Of a stretch of 39,420 nt of DNA, positions 15,964 to 24,600 are shown one piece after another. The notes below the pieces were generated by a model. The model did no database searches and was not told the DNA's origin. It saw nothing but the letters and a program-made list of their open reading frames with translations. This DNA is from Acidobacteria bacterium Ga0077553 (GTDB lineage: Bacteria > Acidobacteriota > Terriglobia > Bryobacterales > Bryobacteraceae), in NCBI GenBank assembly GCA_001464575.1, contig LNFE01000302.1, positions 1-39,420 of the forward strand. Direction: 5' to 3'. A program made the position numbers and the translations under genes. Position 1 is the first letter of the stretch, and every line of letters begins with the position of its first letter.

Positions 15964-16674
15964 ATGGGACTGGCAATTGTTCTGTTTGCAGCCGCGATGC
16001 TGGCGGGGCTTGTGTTGTCCTGCTTTGCCGCGGTGGTGCTGTTTGCCCTGGGGGCTTGGCTGACCCGTGGCGTCGAGCGGGGCCGGGGCGGATTCCTGGT
16101 GGTGACGGTGTTGTTTCCCTTTCTCTGCGTGGCCTGGATGGGCGCGGCCTATGTGGGGCACGGCCTCGTGAACGTCCTGATTCTCGAACGCAGCGTTCGC
16201 GGAGGGGATGAGTTGGACTGTCCGCTACCGAATGGCTACTCGCTCTTTCTTGGTCAGGGATCGCGTGAGGTGGCCACCTTGTACCGGCCCGCCGGCCGGC
16301 CACGGTGGCGAAGCGGCATTCAGGACGGGATCCCGGATGTCCGGCTGCTCCAGTTGGCAAAAGGCTACATGTTGGGCGGCCGGGGACGGCGGCTGGTGGA
16401 GACGCCAGCGGCGGGGGACCGCATTGTGGACTCCTACTTTCTGCTGGAGACCGGCAGCGGCCGGAAGACGGAGTTTGGGACGCTGGCCGAGCTCGAGCAG
16501 GCCGCGGGGCAGGCCGGCTTGCAACCAAGGCTGCAGTCGGTGGGTGAGGTGTACACCGAGTACGGACGCACGTGGTTTGACGGCGCTCTACTCTGGCTGA
16601 TGTTGGTGCCGCCGGGGGTTGGCGCGTTCTGCCTGCTCCGCTGGCTGGGCCGGCTTCGGGCGCGGCGCGCGTGA
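15964..16674 (+). CDS. Small integral membrane protein of unknown function
   Basis: The protein has 236 residues. Two hydrophobic helices are near the N-terminus (about 3-33 and 42-68) and one near the C-terminus (about 203-226). The soluble part between them (about 70-200) is beta-rich and not recognised; it includes LPNGYSLFLGQGSREVATLY and DSYFLLETGSGRKTEFGT. No catalytic motif is visible. The start ATG 15964 has a near-perfect Shine-Dalgarno, GGGAGGAG, five bases before it, one of the strongest in the window. The next gene (antitoxin) starts 39 bases after the stop but has its own promoter and operator, so this gene is probably a single transcription unit. Confidence 0.75.
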   Translation: MGLAIVLFAAAMLAGLVLSCFAAVVLFALGAWLTRGVERGRGGFLVVTVLFPFLCVAWMGAAYVGHGLVNVLILERSVRGGDELDCPLPNGYSLFLGQGSREVATLYRPAGRPRWRSGIQDGIPDVRLLQLAKGYMLGGRGRRLVETPAAGDRIVDSYFLLETGSGRKTEFGTLAELEQAAGQAGLQPRLQSVGEVYTEYGRTWFDGALLWLMLVPPGVGAFCLLRWLGRLRARRA

Positions 16675-16706
16675 GTTGTACAACTTTCGGGGGTGGCTTG
16701 TACAAT
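16675..16706 (+). promoter_or_regulatory. Toxin-antitoxin promoter with double TTGTACAA operator
   Basis: The perfect palindrome GTTGTACAAC (16675-16684) and a second TTGTACAA (16698-16705) lie 22 bases apart, two turns of DNA, so dimers on both would face the same side. TGTACA is the known core of YefM-type antitoxin operators. TACAAT (16701-16706) inside the second palindrome can serve as a -10, seven bases before ATG 16714; TTGTAC in the first palindrome is a possible -35 with a long 19-base spacer. Antitoxin binding would then block its own promoter. Confidence 0.55.
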
Positions 16707-16713
16707 AGGGATT

Positions 16714-16974
16714 ATGGCGCTAACGATCTCGAAGGCCCGGCAGAATTTGTTCGCGCTGGCGGATGCGGCCTCGCGAGGGGAAAAGGTGCAGTTTACCTAT
16801 AAGGGGAATACGTTTCAGTTGGTGGCGGAGAAGAAGCCATCGAAGCTCGAACGCTTATCTCGCGCCAAGCCGCTATTCACTCTTCCTGAGGGGGATTCGA
16901 TTGAGAAGATCGAAGCGGACTGGCAAAAGGTCAAGGCAGAAATGCATGCCGACTGGGAGAAGAGGAACCGGTAG
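16714..16974 (+). CDS. Phd/YefM-family antitoxin
   Basis: The protein has 86 residues. MALTISKARQNLFALADAA is the usual N-terminal DNA-binding start of this family (beta strand, then helix), followed by a GEKVQFTYKGN hairpin. The C-terminal half, from about residue 45, is charged and helical (SIEKIEADWQKVKAEMHADW) and should wrap around the toxin. Start: ATG 16714 rather than the frame opening at 16693, because the family begins here and the -10 box ends seven bases before it. The PIN toxin gene starts 10 bases after its stop. It should repress its own operon through the TTGTACAA sites just upstream. Confidence 0.88.
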   Translation: MALTISKARQNLFALADAASRGEKVQFTYKGNTFQLVAEKKPSKLERLSRAKPLFTLPEGDSIEKIEADWQKVKAEMHADWEKRNR

Positions 16975-16984
16975 GCGTTGAACG

Positions 16985-17365
16985 ATGCAGGCTTACCTCG
17001 ATACGCAGGTTGCCGTTCGATTGGCGGCGGGCGACGTCAAGAAACTCTCCCGGGCGGCAAAGTTGGCGATTGAGCGCTACGACCTGCTGGTCTCTCCAAT
17101 GGTCCGAGTGGAGCTCGAGTACCTGCATGAACTGGGCCGCTGTGGCGCAGACGCCACCTCGACTCTCGCATTCCTGCAAGAGAAATGCGGTTTGGCGGTT
17201 TGTCCGATGCCCTTTGATGACGTGGCCCGCGCGGCCTGCCGCGAAACCTGGACGCGGGACGCGTTTGACCGGGTGATCGTCGCCCAAGCCCGCGCGGCGG
17301 GAGACGCTTACCTCATCACCAGCGACGAGCATATCCGCGCTCACTACCCGAAGGCGATCTGGTAG
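16985..17365 (+). CDS. PIN-domain toxin ribonuclease (VapC-like)
   Basis: The protein has 126 residues, a standard PIN domain. The acidic metal-binding residues are in place: Asp6 (YLDTQ), Glu43 (RVELEYL), Asp92 and Asp95 (TRDAFDRVIVAQA), and Asp114 (ITSDEHI). Such toxins cut tRNA or other RNA using Mg2+ or Mn2+ and are held inactive by the partner antitoxin. Start ATG 16985 is 10 bases after the antitoxin stop, so both are on one mRNA. The pairing of a PIN toxin with a Phd/YefM-type antitoxin, rather than a RelE or Doc toxin, is common enough in annotated VapBC-like modules to be expected. Confidence 0.9.
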   Translation: MQAYLDTQVAVRLAAGDVKKLSRAAKLAIERYDLLVSPMVRVELEYLHELGRCGADATSTLAFLQEKCGLAVCPMPFDDVARAACRETWTRDAFDRVIVAQARAAGDAYLITSDEHIRAHYPKAIW

Positions 17366-17388
17366 CCAACCCTCGCCAGCCAAAGCGA

Positions 17389-17394
17389 TAGCAT
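17389..17394 (+). promoter_or_regulatory. Candidate -10 box (TAGCAT) for the HisD-family gene
   Basis: TAGCAT ends eight bases before ATG 17403 and there is no Shine-Dalgarno in between, consistent with a leaderless or nearly leaderless mRNA. No -35 is recognisable. Confidence 0.3.
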
Positions 17395-17402
17395 AGTGGC
17401 CG

Positions 17403-18686
17403 ATGCAGATACTGAAAGACGGTACGCACCGGCTGTTCGAGCAGGACGGGGAGACCGCCGCGGTGGTGACCCGGATGCTCATCGACCTCGAAAAGCACGG
17501 CATGGACGCAGTCCGCCGCTACAGCCAACAGTTCGACGACTGGGCCCCGGCCGACTTCGAACTCTCCCCCACGCAAATCGCCGAAGCCATCGCCAGCCTG
17601 CCGGAGCAGGCGATCCAGGACACCGACTACTGCCAGGCAAACGTCCGGCGCTTCGCCGAAGCGCAACGGCAGACCATGCTGCCGCTCGAAGTGGAGACGC
17701 GGCCCGGCGTCTTTCTCGGCCATCGCCACATCCCCGTCAACGCCGTCGGCAGCTACATTCCGGGCGGCCGCTACCCCATGTTCGGCTCCGCGCAAATGAG
17801 CATCATTCCAGCGCGGGTGGCCGGGGTGAAGCGGATCGTCGCCTGCACGCCGCCCGTCAAGGGGCAAGGCTGGTATCCGGCCACCATCAACGCGATTCAC
17901 AAAGCCGGCGCCGACCGGATCTTCGCGGTCGGTGGCGTACCGGCCATGGCGTTGATGGCGTTTGGCCTGGCGGGCGTGGACCCCGTCGACATCCTATGCG
18001 GCGCGGGCAACCGGTTCGTGGCCGAGGCCAAGCGGCAACTCTTTGGTCGCTGCGGCATCGACCTGCTCGCCGGGCCCACCGAAATCCTCGTGATCGCAGA
18101 CGACAGCGCGGACCCGGCACTCGTCGCCTGCGACCTGCTCGGCCAGGCCGAACACGACCCGAACAGCGGAGTATGCCTGATCTGCCTGAGCGAGGAGTTC
18201 GGCCGGCGGACCATCGCCGAACTCGAAAAGCAGCTCGCCGTGCTGCCCACGCGAGACGTCGCGGCGCTGGCGTGGCGGGACAATGGCATCGTCTACCTCG
18301 CCGAGTCCAGGGAAGAGGCGGTGGCGCTCAGCGACCAGTATGCACCGGAGCATCTGGAACTGCACGTGGCCGACAGGGACTACTACTTCGCGAACCTGAC
18401 GAACTACGGATCTCTCTTCCTCGGCGAGGAGACGACGGTGGCCTACGGCGATAAGACCATCGGGACGAATCACATTCTACCCACCAGCCGGGCGGCACGC
18501 TACACGGGCGGCGTCTGGGTCGGCAAATTCCTGAAAACCTGCACCTATCAGCGGATGACCCGCGCCGCGAGTATCGAGACCGGCGAGGTGACCGAGCGGC
18601 AATGCAACCTCGAAAACATGCTGGCCCACGCGATTACGGCGCGGGTGCGGGTAGACCGGTACCGTCAAGAGGGGGGCGGCGATTGA
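17403..18686 (+). CDS. Histidinol dehydrogenase-family NAD-dependent dehydrogenase, HpsN-like
   Basis: The protein has 427 residues and is a full-length member of the HisD family: zinc enzymes that oxidise an alcohol twice to an acid with NAD+. Zinc ligands by analogy with E. coli HisD are Gln248 and His251 (GQAEHDPNSG), Asp350 (YGDKTIGTNHILPT) and His409 (LENMLAHA); the catalytic pair is Glu316-His317 (YAPEHLELH). Features such as ANLTNYGSLFLGEETTVAYG, YTGGVWVGKFLKTCTYQRMT and ILCGAGNRFVAEAKRQLFG resemble sulfopropanediol dehydrogenase (HpsN) more than biosynthetic HisD. No other his genes are present, and the gene is coupled to a permease, which points to catabolism. The natural substrate (a sulfonate, polyol or hydroxy acid) is not known. 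Automatic annotation will probably call it hisD. Confidence 0.85.
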   Translation: MQILKDGTHRLFEQDGETAAVVTRMLIDLEKHGMDAVRRYSQQFDDWAPADFELSPTQIAEAIASLPEQAIQDTDYCQANVRRFAEAQRQTMLPLEVETRPGVFLGHRHIPVNAVGSYIPGGRYPMFGSAQMSIIPARVAGVKRIVACTPPVKGQGWYPATINAIHKAGADRIFAVGGVPAMALMAFGLAGVDPVDILCGAGNRFVAEAKRQLFGRCGIDLLAGPTEILVIADDSADPALVACDLLGQAEHDPNSGVCLICLSEEFGRRTIAELEKQLAVLPTRDVAALAWRDNGIVYLAESREEAVALSDQYAPEHLELHVADRDYYFANLTNYGSLFLGEETTVAYGDKTIGTNHILPTSRAARYTGGVWVGKFLKTCTYQRMTRAASIETGEVTERQCNLENMLAHAITARVRVDRYRQEGGGD

Positions 18687-20062
18687 GCGTTCTGATCATT
18701 CTGGTCGCGCTGGGGTTCCTCATGTTCGTGGCCTACCGCGGCTTGAGCGTGATCCTTTTCGCGCCGGTAGCTGCGGTGCTGGCCGTTCTGCTGACCAACC
18801 CGGCGTGGGTGCCGGCGTTCTTTTCCGGGATCTTCATGGAGCGGATGGTCGTCTTCGTGAAGCTCTATTTCCCGGTGTTCCTGCTGGGGGCGATCTTCGG
18901 GAAATTCATTGAAGTCTCCGGGTTTGCGCGGTCGATTATCGGGGCGGTGACGGCCTTCGCCGGTCTGCGCCACGCCATCCTGGCAGTCGTTTTGGTGTGC
19001 GCGATCCTCACCTACGGCGGGGTCTCGCTGTTCGTCGTGGCGTTCGCGGTATATCCCTTCGCCGCCGAACTTTTCCGGAGGGCCGACGTGCCGAAGCGGC
19101 TGATTCCGGCGACGATTGGGCTCGGCGCGGCGACCTTTACGATGGACGCCCTGCCGGGGTCGCCACAGATTCAGAACATCATTCCAACGACGTTCTTCGG
19201 AACCGACGCGTGGGCGGCGCCCTGGCTGGGGTTGAGCGGTGGCGTCTTTGTGTTTATGGCGGGCATGGCGTTTCTCGAGTGGAGACGGCGCAGCGCACAG
19301 CAGGCGGGCGAAGGGTACGGCGAGGGACATCGGAACGAGCCCATAGCGGAATGGAGCGGTTCCCTGCCCCACCCGGCTCTGGCCATCGCCCCGCTGCTGT
19401 TGGTGGGCGTATTGAACAAGCTGCTCACGCAATGGATTCCCGCCTTCTACGGGAAGTCGATGGACTTGGCGGATGGCTCGCGGGTGGAGGTCGACAAGCT
19501 GGTCGCGATCTGGGCAGTAGAGGGGGCGCTGCTGGCGGCGATCCTGCTCGTCGTCACAGTCGCCTTCCCACGCATCCGGGCGGGCTTCGGCGCGGACTCG
19601 CAGAGCGCGGTGAGCGGTGCGGTTTTGGCGGCCTTCAACACGGGATCGGAGTATGGTTTCGGCGCCGTGATCGCAGCGCTGCCGGGTTTCGCCGTGGTGC
19701 GGGACGTCGTGGCGGCATCAGTGCGGGACCCCCTGCTGAACGTGGCCGTGACGACCAATGTGCTGGCGGGCATCACTGGATCGGCATCCGGCGGGATGAG
19801 CATCGCGCTCGGCGCGATGGGCCCGACTTATCTGCAGAACGCCTTGGCCGCCGGGATCTCGCCGGAGGTATTGCACCGGGTGGCGGCGATGGCGAGCGGC
19901 GGAATGGATACGCTGCCCCACAATGGAGCAGTGATTACGATGCTGATGGTGACCGGCTTGACGCACCGGCAATCCTACCGGGATATCCTCGGACTGACGG
20001 CGATTAAAACCCTAGCGGCATTCCTGGTGATCGGTCTCTACTACTGGTTTGGAGTGCAGTAA
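18683..20062 (+). CDS. GntP-family permease (gluconate/hydroxy-acid:H+ symporter type)
   Basis: The protein has 459 residues with about 12 or more membrane helices throughout. Typical GntP-type segments are LTYGGVSLFVVAFAVYPFA, TFTMDALPGSPQIQNIIPT, GITGSASGGMSIAL and ASGGMDTLPHNGAVITML. The family imports gluconate, hydroxybutyrate and related hydroxy acids with protons. Start: TTG at 18683 overlapping the dehydrogenase stop (TTGA), with an AGAGGGGGG Shine-Dalgarno at 18668-18676, six bases before it. This tight coupling means that the transported compound is probably the dehydrogenase's substrate or a precursor of it (inference). Confidence 0.88.
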   Translation: MSVLIILVALGFLMFVAYRGLSVILFAPVAAVLAVLLTNPAWVPAFFSGIFMERMVVFVKLYFPVFLLGAIFGKFIEVSGFARSIIGAVTAFAGLRHAILAVVLVCAILTYGGVSLFVVAFAVYPFAAELFRRADVPKRLIPATIGLGAATFTMDALPGSPQIQNIIPTTFFGTDAWAAPWLGLSGGVFVFMAGMAFLEWRRRSAQQAGEGYGEGHRNEPIAEWSGSLPHPALAIAPLLLVGVLNKLLTQWIPAFYGKSMDLADGSRVEVDKLVAIWAVEGALLAAILLVVTVAFPRIRAGFGADSQSAVSGAVLAAFNTGSEYGFGAVIAALPGFAVVRDVVAASVRDPLLNVAVTTNVLAGITGSASGGMSIALGAMGPTYLQNALAAGISPEVLHRVAAMASGGMDTLPHNGAVITMLMVTGLTHRQSYRDILGLTAIKTLAAFLVIGLYYWFGVQ

Positions 20063-20077
20063 ACGGGTAAATCCTGA

Positions 20078-20083
20078 TAGTCT
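20078..20083 (+). promoter_or_regulatory. Candidate -10 box (TAGTCT) before the broken hydrolase gene
   Basis: TAGTCT ends eight bases before ATG 20092, the same spacing as several other genes here. No -35 is recognisable. Confidence 0.25.
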
Positions 20084-20091
20084 CGTCGGAG

Positions 20092-21181
20092 ATGAGACAC
20101 GCGCTCTTGGTTGGAATCACGGCCCTGCCGCTCGGAATCTGGGCCCAGGGTTTGCCGCCGCTACCGGCGCCGCTAGGCATTCCGGCTCCCGGGCCGGTGA
20201 CGAGTGGCCCGTACGCGCCGCAGCCGATTCTGCCGGGCGGGGTGGTGATTCCGCTCTATCCGGCGGGCTCGCCGATGCTAAAGGCCGACCGCGCAAAAGA
20301 GGCCGAAGTTTACAACATGAGCCAGGCGGTGCCGGGCCGGATCAGCAGCATTGTGAACATCCACAATCCGTCGATTGAGGTCCACCGGGTAGAGCGCAAT
20401 CTCAACACCGGCGCCGTCATCATTCTGGCCGCGGGCGGCGGACACAATACACTCAACGTGGGCGGCGAAAGCGCCGACTTCGTTCCGTTTTTCTACAATT
20501 ACGGCGTAAACACGGTCATTCTGCGGAACCGTCTCCGGAAGGATGGCTACATAGCCGAAGTGGACGCCGTGAACGACGCCCTGCAGGCGATCCGAATGGT
20601 GCGGGCCTATGCCAAGGAGTTCAATTTCGACACGCAGAAGATCGGCATTATGGGATTTTCGGCGGGGGTTTGATAAGAAGTTCAACGAGGAGGGCGATCC
20701 GCTGCGTGGCATTTCGTCCCGGCCGGACTTTGTAGGGATCATCTATCCGGGACCCAGCCCGTTTGCCCGCAACCGGACGGCGCCGGAGATTCCCGCCAAC
20801 GTGCCGCCCGCCTTCGTGGCCACCCCCGGCTCCGGCGACCGCGTCCACGCGATCTGGGCGATGGAGTATTTCAGCGCGATGCTCGCCAAGGGCGTGCCGA
20901 ATATCGAACTGCACGTCTATGGCAACGGGCGGCACCCGGGCGATGCCTTGCCGGACGGAAGCCGGATGACCGGGGGATTGACCGACCGGGGTGGCATCCC
21001 CCTGGGAACCTGGCAGTACCGCATGGTGGACTGGATGCGGGACTTGGGTTTCTTCGGCAAGCCCGGCGTGGAGACAAAGGCGGCGAAAGACGTGGCTGAC
21101 TTCGTCAAGAATCCGCCACGGATGGGACCCCGGGGGCCGCGCCCGCCGGGTACGCCAGGAGCGAAGCCCCAGGGAAATTAA
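20092..21181 (+). pseudogene. Secreted alpha/beta hydrolase (dienelactone hydrolase/esterase type), frameshifted with internal deletion
   Basis: The first part (20092-20673) encodes a signal peptide ending GIWAQ, a proline-rich linker, and the first half of an alpha/beta hydrolase: VIILAAGGGHNTLN, NYGVNTVILRNRLRKDGY and the nucleophile elbow GFSAG, where it stops at TGA (V, then stop). The second half continues in another frame from about 20669 (FDKKFNEEGDPLRGISSRPD, DFVGIIYPGPSPF, TPGSGDRVHAIWAMEYFSAM, VYGNGRHPGDALPDGSRM) to TAA at 21181. In related proteins the elbow is followed by roughly 10-15 residues (GFSAG-AEL-type helix) before FDKK; these are missing, so a small deletion caused the frameshift. 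The catalytic Asp and His regions survive. It could be a recent pseudogene or an assembly error. Confidence 0.75.
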
Positions 21182-21660
21182 TGCGGACGCTTTCAAAGAA
21201 GACTCAGTATGCCCTTCGCGCGCTCTATGTGCTGGCCGGCAACTACGGGCAGGGGCCCACGTTGATTGCGAAGATGGCCGCGCAGGAATCGATCCCGCAG
21301 GATTTTCTCGAAGCGATTCTCCTGGGCATGAAGCGGCAGGGACTGGTGGAAAGCAAGAAGGGAAAGGGCGGGGGCTACTCGTTGAGCATGCCCCCGGATC
21401 AGGTAACGATGGGCGCAATCATCCGGCTGCTGGAAGGGCCCTTGGCTCCCCTGCCCTGCGCCAGCGAAACCGCTTACCGGAAGTGCGATGAATGTGTCGA
21501 CGACAGGGTATGTGGGACACGCATGGTGATGCGGCAGGTTCGGGATGCGATGGCCGAGATCCTGGATGGGACCACACTGGCGCAGGTCTGCGAACGGATG
21601 AACGAAGCGAAAGCCCGTGCATCGGCCAGCGCCGATGACGGGCTCATGTACTACATCTAG
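21181..21660 (+). CDS. Rrf2-family transcriptional regulator with four-cysteine cluster
   Basis: The protein has 159 residues. The N-terminal winged helix is typical of Rrf2 proteins (MRTLSKKTQYALRALYVLA; IPQDFLEAILLGMKRQGLVE; SKKGKGGGYSL is the wing). The effector part has Cys93, Cys102, Cys105 and Cys111 (PCASETAYRKCDECVDDRVC), a pattern of Rrf2 members that bind a 2Fe-2S cluster or sense cysteine or sulfur state. The start ATG 21181 shares its A with the TAA stop of the broken hydrolase gene, so the two were once translationally coupled. The TAG stop shares the sequence CTAG with the stop of the convergent TonB-receptor gene (21657-21660). Its target genes are not evident. Confidence 0.88.
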   Translation: MRTLSKKTQYALRALYVLAGNYGQGPTLIAKMAAQESIPQDFLEAILLGMKRQGLVESKKGKGGGYSLSMPPDQVTMGAIIRLLEGPLAPLPCASETAYRKCDECVDDRVCGTRMVMRQVRDAMAEILDGTTLAQVCERMNEAKARASASADDGLMYYI

Positions 21661-24600
21661 AACCGAATCCGCAGGCCCATCTGCGTCGTCCGGCCCACCC
21701 CGACCCCGTTCAGGTTGAACTGGCCGCTGGACCTGCCGAAGAACGTCGAACTGATGGCCGTGCTCGGATCGTTCCAGGTCATGCTGTTCGGGGCGTTGAA
21801 CGAGTCCAGCCGCATCTCGGCCGAGAACCGATCGGTGATGGAGAAGGACTTCACCATGGAAACGTCGAGGTTGAACAACCCCGGCCCGGTGAGGCCGTCG
21901 TACAGGATCGGATTCTGACGGCGGGTGAAGGCCGGAAGGACAGAGAACACGGACGGGTTGAACCAGCCGTTGGGGCCCGGATTTTCTACGCGCGGATCGC
22001 CATTCGCGATTAGACCAGGGAAGGACAGATAGTTGCCCGAGCGCCAGGTCAATACTGGGCTGAAGTTCCAACCGCCGATCACGGCGTCGACCGCCCGGGG
22101 AGCGGACTTGAGGAGCATCCGGCCGCGCCCAACCGGGAACTGCCAGTTGCCGCCGAAGGTGATCCGGTGCCGGGGCTGGGTGTCGTTGATCCAGGTCCGC
22201 TGCTGCAGGAACTGATCCTGGTCGTCGTAGTAGGCGAGGTTCTTGGCGTAGGTGTAGGAGTAACCGCCCAGGAAGGCGAGCCCTTGGGTGAAGCTCCGCC
22301 GCACCCGGACCGACATCTGTTGAAACTGGAGGCCACCATTGTTTTCGGCGTCGGTTACGTTCAGTGCCCCATATTGGGGATACGGCACCAACAAAGTGGA
22401 GAGAGCGACGTTGCGCTGGTTGCGAAGCGCGCCAGGAAACTTCTCGGGGGTGAGGATATTGAAAAACGGGTTCGGCACCGACTGATTGATGGCGGTCTTG
22501 TGGGTGTAACCGATCCGGGGATCGACCATGTTGAGATTCCTGACGGCGGGGGCATTGGCAGTATTCAGAAAATAAGTGCCATCGACGACCATGCCGAAGA
22601 TTTCGCGTTGGTACGAGAGGTTAATGCGGTCGAGATGCTGGCGTGGCCGCTCGTTGGCAAACCAGCTGAGGGCGCTGCCGAGACCAGTGTAGTCGCCGAG
22701 GCTTTTACCGGTGACGTCTTGGATGGGAAAGCTTGCGGTAGGGAAGGGGTTGTCGAGGCTCATCTGCGGCACACCGAGTAACGGCGGTGGAGCGTCAGTT
22801 TCGAGGGCAAACCCGTAGAAGTTACCCTGCGTCAGGTTGCTGCTGCGGAGCCAAGGCGAATAATAACGGCCCCAACCGGCGCGGAGCGAGCTCTTGCCGT
22901 CGAGCCGGAGTGCGATGCCGGCGCGTGGGGAGAGGGTCCCGGCGGTGGCTTTCCATTTGCCCTTTTGATCCGGTCCGGTCCAGCGATAGGCGCCGTTGAA
23001 GATCCAGTTGGACTGGAGATACTGCCGGACCGCGGCGGACTGCTGCGGGGCGTTCGCACCCTGGAACTCGGGGATGGGAACGGTGAGATCGACGCCCCGC
23101 GCGGCACGGTCTTCCTCCTCGCGGAAGGGCTGCTCGAGCTCCCAACGCAAGCCGAGATTCAGCGTGATCCGGCGGCTCAACTTGAAATCGTCGTTGATAT
23201 AGAGCCCATAAGTGCGCTGGTACAAGCGCGTCGTGACGCGGGCGGGCATCCGGGCGCCGTTCACCGCGCCGAGCAGGAAACTAGCGTACCCGTCGCCGGA
23301 GACGCGAGTATCCGGATTCAAGTAAGTCGAGGCCGTATTGACGGCATTGAACGAGAAGGAGGGGAAGCTGATCTGCGGCAACTGCCACGTGCTGCCGTAT
23401 CGGGATTCGAAGCCGAACTTCAGATAGTGCTTGTCGTACTGGTGCGCCATCTTCAACACTTCCTGATCCTGGGTCGAATGCTTGCGCCAGTAAGGGCCAT
23501 TGGCCCCGATCCCATTCGAGTACGACGACATGATGCTGCCGCCATCGCCGTGAGTGATCGCCATGCCCGGCGGAACCTCGGTAATCGCGCCCGAAGCAAA
23601 AATCGCCTTGTACCAGGAGTTGCCCGGCCACAGGCTGTCATAGCCTTTGAAGGTCGTCCGGGGGTTGGATTCGTCAATGAATCCATAGTAGGCGAAGCTG
23701 CCGCTGATGACCGTGCGGGCGCTCTTGGCCCAGGTCAGTTCATTCGAAATCTGGGTGGCGTGCCGATTACTGCCGCGATCGCTCATCCAGACCAAGTCGT
23801 CGCCGAGCGGGTTGCTGGCCGAAATCGGGGTGCGGAAGAAGCTCACCCGACCGGCATAGCGAAGACTGTCGTTGATGATGTAGTCCGTGCGGTCGGAGAA
23901 GTTGCGGTACGGGGTAAAGAGCTTCAGCGGGACGACATAATTGCGAGCGCCGTAGTTCCCTACAGCAGTAGCGTTGGGCTGGGGCAGTGCGGCGGTGTAG
24001 GCCGAGGCCACCCGGCTGATGCGGTTGGCCGGAATGATGTTGCCGGGGAAAGGCTGGCGGGTGACGGTGCGGCCGTCGGCGGAGGTTTGGGTGGAAAACG
24101 GGTCGTAAACCATTCGCAGGTTGTTGGCCGCGTTACGCGACTGGCTGAAGTTACCCGCGCGCTCAAGGGCGCTCGGCAGTTGACCGGTGATCGTTTGGGG
24201 ATCGACGAGCTCCCATCCTTCAAAGGCGACGAAGTTAAACCACTTGTTCTTACGGATGGGATTGCCCAACGTGCCGCCGAACATGTGGTTCCGCTGAATG
24301 TTCGGGGTACGGTTCACCCGGTTCAACACGGCGTTCGCCCAGGGGTAAACGCCTTGATAGAACGCTACCCCAGTGAACTTATTGGTTCCGGACTTGAGCG
24401 TCACGCTGACCGCGGCGCCGGTGCTTTGGCCGAACTCGGCATCGATGGCGTTTACCTGTACGTTCACTTCCTGCACCATGTCTGGCGAGGGCACATAGCC
24501 GGTGAAGTTGCCCAGGCCAACCGGGGAGCCGTCCACCTGGAAATCCGATCCGGTGACGCCGCCCACAGTCTGGGTGCCGGTGCCGGTCGAGTGATACGGC

